Assembly (NCBI GenBank): GCA_018907035.1 | Contig: JACCIC010000209.1 | Location: forward strand, 424,001-488,000 | Direction: 5' to 3' | DNA from: Sycobia sp. Sy_11 | Lineage: Eukaryota > Arthropoda > Insecta > Hymenoptera > Epichrysomallidae | DNA: 64,000 bases | Shown here: piece after piece, positions 52,440-64,000 of the stretch | Layout: each line of letters starts with the position of its first letter | How positions within the stretch are numbered: position 1 is the first letter of the stretch | The notes under the pieces: generated by a model | What the model was told of the DNA's origin: nothing | The model's input: the letters and a program-made list of their open reading frames with translations, nothing else | Database searches by the model: none | Program-made: the position numbers and the translations under genes

Positions 52440-54777
52440 GTATACATCTCATGTATACGTTACTTTTGCTTTAGATGTAAATTTGCTATGCTTATTGTAA
52501 TACAATCCCTCCCAGAGGATCACTTGTTAACGCTTTTCTGGTCAATCAATAAGGATGATTGGAATCCTTTCGTATCACAAGAAACAATCCTTACAACTGT
52601 ATACGACCTTAACAGTTGTGGAGTGGATTTACATTTTTTCCACAGTTGTTTAATTTCAAAGAGTATAGCAAACTTCATAAGATGCATACAAAATTATAAA
52701 CCAACGCACAAATTTGCCAGTGTGTGACTTAAACAATGCCTACTTTTCCATGAGAACAGTATCTTCTTTATCAATTCGCAATCAAAACTTTATATCGAAT
52801 GTGATATCCACCTAGTACACACCTTCATCATACTCAACTGTTAAAATGAAAGCTGGTAAAATTTAAAAATAACACGTTTATTTATATGAATGTGAGGCAG
52901 AAAAGTTCTTCAATGTAGAATGCAATTTTCCGTTTTTTTTTTATCCATTTAATTGTTGATAAGGCACACAAGTATATGGCAACAGCACCAATTAGCTGAA
53001 AATAAAAATCCAAAAAAAAAAAAAAAATCTAATGAGATACAGTGTAATGGAATACAAGTACAAAACTACGACTACCGCTACCATCTGCAAATCTGACTAC
53101 GAACCCCTTCACCCATTGCCCATAAATATTCCGAAATAACGAAGGGATTTATCAAGTTCAAGGGGGAGGGGGCGACGAAGCGGCTAAGCCTTTACGAAAA
53201 GGAATGAGAATGTAAGGGCCGTCGAAGGGCCACGAATTCATCCCGACCGAATGTGGGAAGACACGAGGGGGTGGGGGGGGGGATAGCGATCGGGCAGCAA
53301 CGAGGCGCGCGCGAGACGAGCACCGTGAAATATTGTCGGCGTTAGCCGGGGCAACGCGAGCACTCGTATATACCGGTGTAAGCGGTAGTGACTGCCGATT
53401 GCCCGACGTAACCGCGTCCCGGCAATTATTCATTCGCGAATCGATCGATCGGCCGATATAAGCTCGAGCCCCGCGCCCTGCACGAATATATGGCGCGGGC
53501 GCTAAACGTATCGCCGCACGGACCTGCCTATCTCTCTCTCTCTCTCGCGTTATATATATATATAATAGGAAAAGAGAGCCGACCCTCCGTATCGGGCATT
53601 TGCATATTACGCGCCGATACTGCTCGCTATTCGAGCGTGTTTATTTATTTATAATTCGTAATTAGCCGGCGAATATTGATTTTATCTGCTCGCCGCCCTC
53701 CCCCCCCCCACCCCACAGCCTCCTACCGCCCCGCTCCCCCGAGATTTGGAGCTTGCAATTAGAGAGGGCCGGCTAATTTATTTGTAGCGCGGCACTTATC
53801 GCCAAAGAAAGCTAAAATGCGCCTGCTTTTTTCACCCGTACGCGGATAATCGCGGAGTGGTCCGGTACTTCCACTTATTTAACGAGCGCTAAGATTTAAT
53901 TACGACCGTGTGTCCCGTACGGAAAAGGTGCCGTGTGTATATACACGGTCCTATTTTTTTCCCTTTTTTTTTTCGATTTATCGGAATACAGTAAAAGCAA
54001 CGCGGACTCGATTAGTTCCTCCGCACGACTTTATTAACGTCAACGCCCTGATTTCGTTCACTTCGCACGTCTTCCGATGACGAAACGAACGACAGCCCGC
54101 GACTTATCGCGGTCGCGTCAGAGGGAAAACCGCGCCACTTCTTCGCGGATACCGGGCGCGCGCGGTCGCGTCGTTCAATCGAATTCTGCGAAAGAGGCAG
54201 TCCTGATCCGGAGCACCTAGGAGCCAACCCCGTGCCTCGGCTCGGAATTCGCGCTCGAGATCCTTCGTCTCGCCGTCGTTGCGCGCTTCGCGCCACTTAT
54301 CCGCCCACCCCCCCCCCTGCGTCTCGCGAAAAAGCGCGCCGGGGGAAATGGGCGGTGGGGGGAGGGGAGGTTTCGACGGATTAATAGAACATATACATAT
54401 ATAGGACAATGATCGATTCCGTATTATCGGGCGGGGGCGGGGGCGGGGGGAGGGTGGACAACCGGTCTCCGTATATTTTCAGGTGGCGCGCTTGCCGGCC
54501 GCATTGCTGCGGCGCGCACTTTTATAGAAAAGGACCGATCGCCGCGGCGGGGCGGTGGCGGCGGCGTTCGCGGCGCCCCGACGTGTAGGTTAATCTGGAA
54601 AACCTGTTTTTCCGCTGTACGTGCGGCGAGCGCGAGAGCCCGGCTACGCGGCGATACTTTCCGCCTCCACAGGGAGCCTCCTTTTCGCTCTATACACGTA
54701 TACGCCTCTTTCTCTTTTGCCGTCGACCGCCGTCGCTCCCTTACGCGCGCGTTGTGTATTATATATACACGCGCGTA

Positions 54778-54828
<51 letters not shown>

Positions 54829-54980
54829 CCGGCCTATATCAAGCGTGTCGCGCGCCCCACTTCGTATTTGGATATATATTGCAAATTCGCTCTGTAACTT
54901 TACATTAATTATTTATCCCGGGCTATGTAGCCATGAGCGATTTCAACGAATTCCGATCGATGACTCAAATTGAATAATGT
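52440..54980. other. No named gene; GC-rich islands
   Basis: AT-rich to about 53150, then GC-rich stretches at about 53160-53540 and 54010-54780 with runs of C or G and a (TA)n tract at 54783-54825. The frames in the islands are arginine/proline/serine-rich and lie on both strands, as expected of noncoding GC-rich DNA. Confidence 0.45.
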
Positions 54981-56084
54981 TCGTGATAAAAGCGTGTATG
55001 CGAATTTTTCACTTAACGAAAGAAAATCTTCGAAAAATTCAGCAGCGACAATCATTTATTAGGTCTCCCTGGGAAATAAATTGCGGTTTTTTGACGACGA
55101 GGTAAGTATACATTGTATGGAGAATTGGTGAACCCGTGTCAAGTCATGAGCACCTTAAATCGCATCGAAATTCGAAAGGTAATTTTGATTATAGAGTTTG
55201 GTATGAATCCCGTGCATCGGATAGGAGCCTTGCACGAAATTCTTGTAAGATTCTTTTGTGATATCTGTGCCCAGGTAAGAATCTGATAAGAGCATCTTAT
55301 TGAATAATACGTGAACAATCGAATTTTTTAATTTATTTTCATACTCGTATAAATATCGTCGTTTTTTCACAGCAGCACTTTACTTTTGTTTTGGCATTAC
55401 GATGTATGTGATTGGATACAATCTGTATCTGTCCAGAATTGAATACGTTTTTTTCTATACAAGAGTGAAGTAAAAAGATGTGACGCGATTTATGTCTAAT
55501 GTGTAAGCATCAAGATTAGATACGAACGACACATGACAATCTGTCCAAAATCGAATGCACTTGTCGTAAATAAGGACACGGTAGGGATATCTTACTCAAA
55601 TCTAATCATACAAAGGTGTGGCTTCGAGGGATTACTTGCACGGATATTGCACGGATAGTATGAAAATTCTACGTTTTGAAAGGATTGGAATAGATGAAAT
55701 TTTTTACAAAAATATTTATTCAAATTATAAGTTTAATTATACATGTAAATGGAGAGTGATGTATCTATTACAATTTTAAAAAAATTTGATCAAATAACAT
55801 TAGAGTTCCGGTTAGCATAGTGGGGCTATTGAAATAAAGAAAAAAAAAAACATGAAATCGAAAATTTTCATTTCTACAGATTGCTTTTAGAAATAATATC
55901 ATGTTTAGAGGTATATTAGGTTACAAGTTTGATATAGCATCATTTACATATGTTATTCTGTTAAAACGATTATTGCAATCAGAATCTTCATCAGTTCGGT
56001 AATGGAAAAGCCGATCGTAGAAAATTGCGCGTTGATCGCGGCACAAACGATGATATTTATCCAATATGTATAGCATACCCGGCA

Positions 56085-56141
<57 letters not shown>

Positions 56142-56660
56142 TCACAAACATAATAATAATGGACCGGCGATTCGCGGTCGCCCTCCCGGACGCCCGCGGA
56201 CAGCACGCTTCCAGCAAATTTAACAGCTATATATATATATATATATCTCACCGGATCCAGGATCGAAGGCGCGCGAGCCGAACAATGGCAATAACCTGCG
56301 GGCGTATCTCGCGCTTGCCGTATTTCAGGCAAACCAGCCAGTATATAGCCCTATGCTGCATATCGGAGGTGAGGGGGGGGGGAAGCCTTTGGCAGCGAAC
56401 CCACCTATCCCCTCTCCCCCTCCCTCGACCACCCTCGTTACTATCGAGGTGGCGCGGCGCGGCGCGGCGTTGCTCAATCCTCGCGCCTGTAGATATCCGC
56501 GCGTCGACGCGCGGACATAGCGAGCGGCGCCTGAAACGATACACGCGGACCTAAAAAAAGACCGGGTTCTGGAATATTATTCGGACGCAATTGCAATGAA
56601 ACCGCCGCCAATGTTGTGGAATTGGCTGCGTCGCGGGCAAATTAGGGTCGGGTTTACGCA

Positions 56661-56726
<66 letters not shown>

Positions 56727-57640
56727 CTCGCGTTGGCCTTGCGCCTATTTCTATACGGTATATTAGATGTTTCGAGTTTGCGATCCAGACTGACCGAATT
56801 GATGAATGGTATACGCCCGAGCTTGCGCAGCTCTATTTATTATCTATAAGAATGATACGCGCGTTCATTAATGGATTCCTTTTATATATATATAATATAT
56901 AGTGAATCAGTTCGATTAATCTAAAGAATTTTTTACACGGCAAGATGGCGGTAGCCATTATCTATATATAGTCCCATATTCAATGCACGCCGTGAAACCT
57001 TAAGGAACAATTACAGATATATTAAGCAGACCTGTTAAAAAACGCGATCCATTGTACGAGTATGTATGTGCGCGTACGCGCGCGCGTGTTTTTTTATATT
57101 CCATTTCAATAAATGAATTTCAAAATAAAATTTTGATTGGACAAATGTTATTAGATTAAACGAGTCGCACCTGAATAGGCTGCACTATATAAATGATTAA
57201 TGAATGAAACGATAATATTAATGTATATATATATTCATTGATATTATACAACTGATAGATGTAGATTTTATAAGATTGCGAGCGGACGATTGTCAATATA
57301 AGTCTGCGTAATTGTGATTCAATTACTTGAAACAATTTGCAATTGACTTCGATAAGAGTTAAAGAAAAAGTAACAAATATGCGTTAAAAAAACGAATTTT
57401 TTATATTTGACAAATTGGCGCAGGCAGGAAAATAATCCTAGGACATTGTATGCATCTATTATGTACAAACCTCTGTACGAGAAAACTAGTTTTTCATTTG
57501 AAAAAAGAATAAAGTAATCTTCAGTCCCAGGCGCTTAAATTGACAAATTAAGGAACACGCGTAATGAACGCTGTATCCAAAAGCGTTGACGATGAAACAA
57601 ATTAATTTGTACACAGAATCGCCTCAATGAAGTGGTTCGT
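54981..57640. other. No named gene; long (TA)n tracts
   Basis: Includes (TA)n at 56091-56139 and 56661-56724, a shorter one at 56228-56247, and a GC-rich patch at about 56160-56560. A GAG/GTAAGTAT donor-like site at 55101 has no convincing exon upstream. Confidence 0.45.
56661..56724. repeat. (TA)n microsatellite
   Basis: About 64 bases of TA dinucleotides with a single interruption near the start. Confidence 0.95.
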
Positions 57641-57746
57641 TTAATTCGAACAGCGTATATGCTCGCAGTTTTACGCGTACGCATAATATAAACGCGGTTT
57701 CAGAGCCCGCCGCGATCGTTTCGCCTCGTTCGCCATAATAGTCTCG

Positions 57747-57779
<33 letters not shown>

Positions 57780-58286
57780 TACTCTCCTCACTTCCCTCTG
57801 CCCTCCTCCATCCCGTTTCGCGCCAGTTTATATAAATCTATAGCCCGGCTTTTATCACGGCGCGATCGCTTTGGCTCCGCGCGTGTCTTTTGTCTCCTCG
57901 CGCGGCTGCTCGGCCGGCCGCGGCTCGAACCGTCCGGTTGTCGCCTGCATGTCCTGCTTTGCATTTTGCTCTAAAAGACCGTTCTTATTGCGTCGCGCCG
58001 TGTACGTATATATATATATATATATATACACGCAACTCCAGAAAGAGATTTCCGCTACCCCCCACCCCCGAGCGCACGGACATAGGCCAGTGGAGAGAGA
58101 GAGAGAGAGAGAGAGACAGAGATGCAGAGACAGAGAGACTCGGTCGAGTTAATCTTCTCTCTTGATTCCATGCGTATGCTTACAAACATATATATTTACG
58201 GAATCCCGTATGTATAATTCTCTCGGGCGCATAAAACGTCGCCGTTATAATCTGGAGACTTTCTGAATCTCTGTAATCAAGAGAGG

Positions 58287-58319
<33 letters not shown>

Positions 58320-58330
58320 GTAGGAGGAGA
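57640..58330. repeat. GC-rich patch with (TC)n and (GA)n tracts
   Basis: (TC)n lies at 57742-57780, (TA)n at 58010-58028, (GA)n at 58092-58115 and 58281-58312. The DNA between is GC-rich to about 58150 and has no gene that I can support. Confidence 0.7.
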
Positions 58331-58699
58331 TAAACGTAAGGAGAAGCGAAGATTTAGCATTCTCGCGAAACACGTGTATAATATACTGAATATATAATGC
58401 GAATTAGGATGCAAACTGGACAAGAAGGTTATTTTCACATATACACAAAGCTCGTAGACAGGGTGGAATAAATTCTTTAATTGAGACAAGGAGGTGCGTA
58501 TATTGTGTGAGGATACAACGAAATCCGCAAATTTTATCATTCGTTTAATCGTTCGAAGGGAATTCTACCGGGTGTGACAACGGCCGTTTCTTATAAGGTT
58601 GTCGCAGACTTTTGGAGTTTCCAATTTTTCTTCTATATCGTCGCCTAAAACTATAATACTCCCCCAATGGAAATGCTAAAACCGATTGATCGAATGCTA

Positions 58700-59100
58700 T
58701 GGAAATAATTTTCAGCCGGAATATTTTGTAATTGCGAAATTGAGGTTGGCATCGTCTCCATTGCGATAAATATTTGGAAATGTATCGAAAATTGCACATT
58801 CGGTTGCAATTGTACATTCGGTAATTTGGGCTGGTATCATTCTCGTGAAAAAATTGAAGTTGGAATCTTCTCCGTTGAACTGGCGAGTTCGAATACTTCT
58901 CGTGAAAAAATTCAAATTGGGAGCATTTCTCCGAAAATGTACATTGTGAAATCGAGCTATAATCGTCCCCGTTCTACGTCCGAGTCGAAATCACTATCGA
59001 TGAAAACTGAAATTGTGGTCGCGTCCATGCAATATCGGAGTTGGAATATTTTTCTTTAAATCTGGTACCATCTCCGTGAATAATTTCAATATCTGAAAAA
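58700..59100. repeat. Degenerate array with a CTCCGTG-type unit
   Basis: Variants of ATTGAAGTTGGAATCTTCTC recur about every 30-60 bases, followed by CCGTTGAA, CCATTGCG, CCGAAAA or CCGTGAA. The array looks like an old diverged satellite. It leaves an open frame at 58826-59059 that I take as a by-product. Confidence 0.45.
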
Positions 59101-59559
59101 GAATTCCAATAAACGAAATCGATGAAATCGTTTTCCTCGCATCGCTTGCGCATTGATCACGAGAGAAATTGCGACAAATGATGCGCTTGAAAGATGATTT
59201 TTATAGGAACACACACTTGGAGAACCCCATGAAGTCCCACTGTGACATCTTCGCATAGACTTCGAATTTCGATAAATCGCTTGAATCTAATATTCTACGC
59301 AGTTTTTTTACAAAAAAAAATTTGATATTTTGACATCCTTCCTCGCATCGAAGTACTAATAAAGTGACATTATTAAAACAAAAAAAAAAAAAAAAACAAA
59401 AAAAAAAAACAAAAAGGGCTCGAATGCCGATTCGTCTGTAATGTATTCTAAAATAGGATGCGTACATCTGTGCCCAGGTCGGCCCCAAAACATAACAAAT
59501 CCCCAGCTACACCGCCTAATGAAAATAATATCCATAATTACGCGTACGGTTGATAAGTA

Positions 59560-59919
59560 TACGCTACGTCTTTTAGCGTCGGTTCGACCATTTTGCCGTG
59601 GCAGACCGATGGGTTTTATCGCCGAAGCATTAAGCGCACTCCCCCTCCCGGGGAGCCTTTCTCGGCCCCGTTAATTTTGCCCCGCTCTCAATACATCTAT
59701 TCCATTTAATGAACGTATTTATTTAACAGCCGTCGCCGCCGTACCCTATCACCCCCCCTCTCCCCTCCCGCCCATTTCGACGCCTCATTGACAGCTGCGT
59801 AGGTGCGAAGCCCTGTCCAATAAACCCGTCGGTGGGGCCGCCTCGTCGCGGCTGGTTAACCCTGAAAAAAAAAATATCGGGCGGCCCATTTTTACGGGCC
59901 GCGCGGTTTGTCAAGGGGC

Positions 59920-59959
<40 letters not shown>

Positions 59960-60290
59960 GGCCTCTTCTTCGCGCCCGAGGACGAGAACGAGGGTGTACA
60001 CGGAGAGGATGAAATGTTGCACTTGTCAAGATCGACGGTTTAAAATTGAATAACAATATACATTTCCTGGAGGTTAACGATAAATTGCCGGTGTATGGAG
60101 CAACGCCCCTGATGCCCAGGCTCTGTCGATCGGTCATCTATATATATATATATAGATTCTGGCCCCGACGACGCGCGCGCAGTCTTTTAAGAGCTTCGGC
60201 CGTCCATAGGTAAGCGTCTATAGAGAAGCGCGTAAAACCCAATTGAGCCATAAAATCCCGCGAAATCACAGGGCCGGCGCGAGCGGCGAC

Positions 60291-60330
<40 letters not shown>

Positions 60331-60470
60331 CTGGAGAATTAATACCAGGTGCCGAAGTCGAGCGCGCGCGCCGGCGCGCGAGGGGCATTACCTCCCGGTA
60401 AAAAGACAGGCGTTTTTCGACGCCTCGATAGCAACGTTATTGCATAATGACCGGCCGCCCCCGGCGGGGC
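59560..60470. other. GC-rich patch, no named gene
   Basis: GC-rich DNA with (GA)n at 59930-59955, (TC)n at 60299-60327, and CG-rich hairpin-like GCGCGCGCCGGCGCGCG near 60363. No coding or RNA gene is recognisable. Confidence 0.45.
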
Positions 60471-60689
60471 GAGCTTCTATATCAATTATTATATGCTCCA
60501 GATTACAGTATTTCGCTGGGCCGCGGAAGCGGCGCTGGTGCGAAAACAATGGATATGGAGCAACGGAGCCGGGCGCCGGATGGACATGCGTTTTGTGTGT
60601 GTGTGTGTGTGGTAGAGTCAGTTTTCGTTCGGCTAAAATCTGTCTGTTGTGTTATATCTGTTACAACTGTAAAAAACTGAGTTTCAAAT

Positions 60690-63980
<3,291 letters not shown>

Positions 63981-64000
63981 CTATACATATCCACAAAATA

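Noticed and set aside
54012..54409. Overlapping minus-strand frames of about 100 codons
   Set aside because: Long frames are expected in CG-rich DNA with few AT-rich stops; residues are mostly Arg, Ser and Pro with no motif.
55082..55101. GAG/GTAAGTAT donor-like site
   Set aside because: No upstream exon with a credible acceptor and protein-like content could be found; treated as chance.
56066..56554. 162-codon plus-strand frame
   Set aside because: It begins with translated (TA)n and continues through a GC-rich patch that is open on both strands; no recognisable protein.

Overview
The window is animal nuclear DNA, most likely from a hymenopteran insect and quite possibly an ant. Genes are split by AT-rich introns, (TA)n, (TC)n and (CA)n microsatellites are abundant, and decayed Tc1/mariner elements and a MITE are present. 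Species and chromosome cannot be told from the sequence.

The left two thirds (about 1.9-43.8 kb) hold the main content: six tandem genes, all on the minus strand, called A to F here from left to right. Each has the same four exons: a 64-88 nt signal-peptide exon, an intron after the first base of a codon, a ~320-335 nt exon, a ~315 nt exon and a 201-237 nt last exon, with the last two introns in phase 0. Each encodes a secreted chymotrypsin-fold (S1) protein of 302-319 residues. All six reading frames and splice sites are intact. In every copy all three catalytic residues are replaced: His57 by Ile, Asn or Ser; Asp102 always by Asn; Ser195 by Tyr, Val, Asn, Gln or His. The Arg/Lys activation site, the Cys42-Cys58 pair and the Trp215-Gly216 substrate edge are also missing. 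Ile16 and Asp194, which stabilise the mature fold, and the Cys168-182 and Cys191-220 positions are kept. I read this as a local expansion of serine protease homologs (pseudoproteases) that probably bind something rather than cut it. Their role is not visible in the sequence.

Mobile DNA lies between and inside these genes. A decayed Tc1-like element is in intron 2 of A, a mariner deletion derivative in intron 2 of C, a MITE between E and F, and a likely Penelope-type fragment at the left edge. A possible chemoreceptor pseudogene lies between D and E.

The right third (about 43.8-64 kb) has no gene I can name. It alternates AT-rich DNA with GC-rich patches full of dinucleotide repeats. A few short plus-strand segments look like exons of unknown genes, notably 49385-49485 and the pair 44027-44186 / 47531-47677. 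The GC-rich patches may be regulatory or intronic DNA of a gene outside the window, but that is inference.
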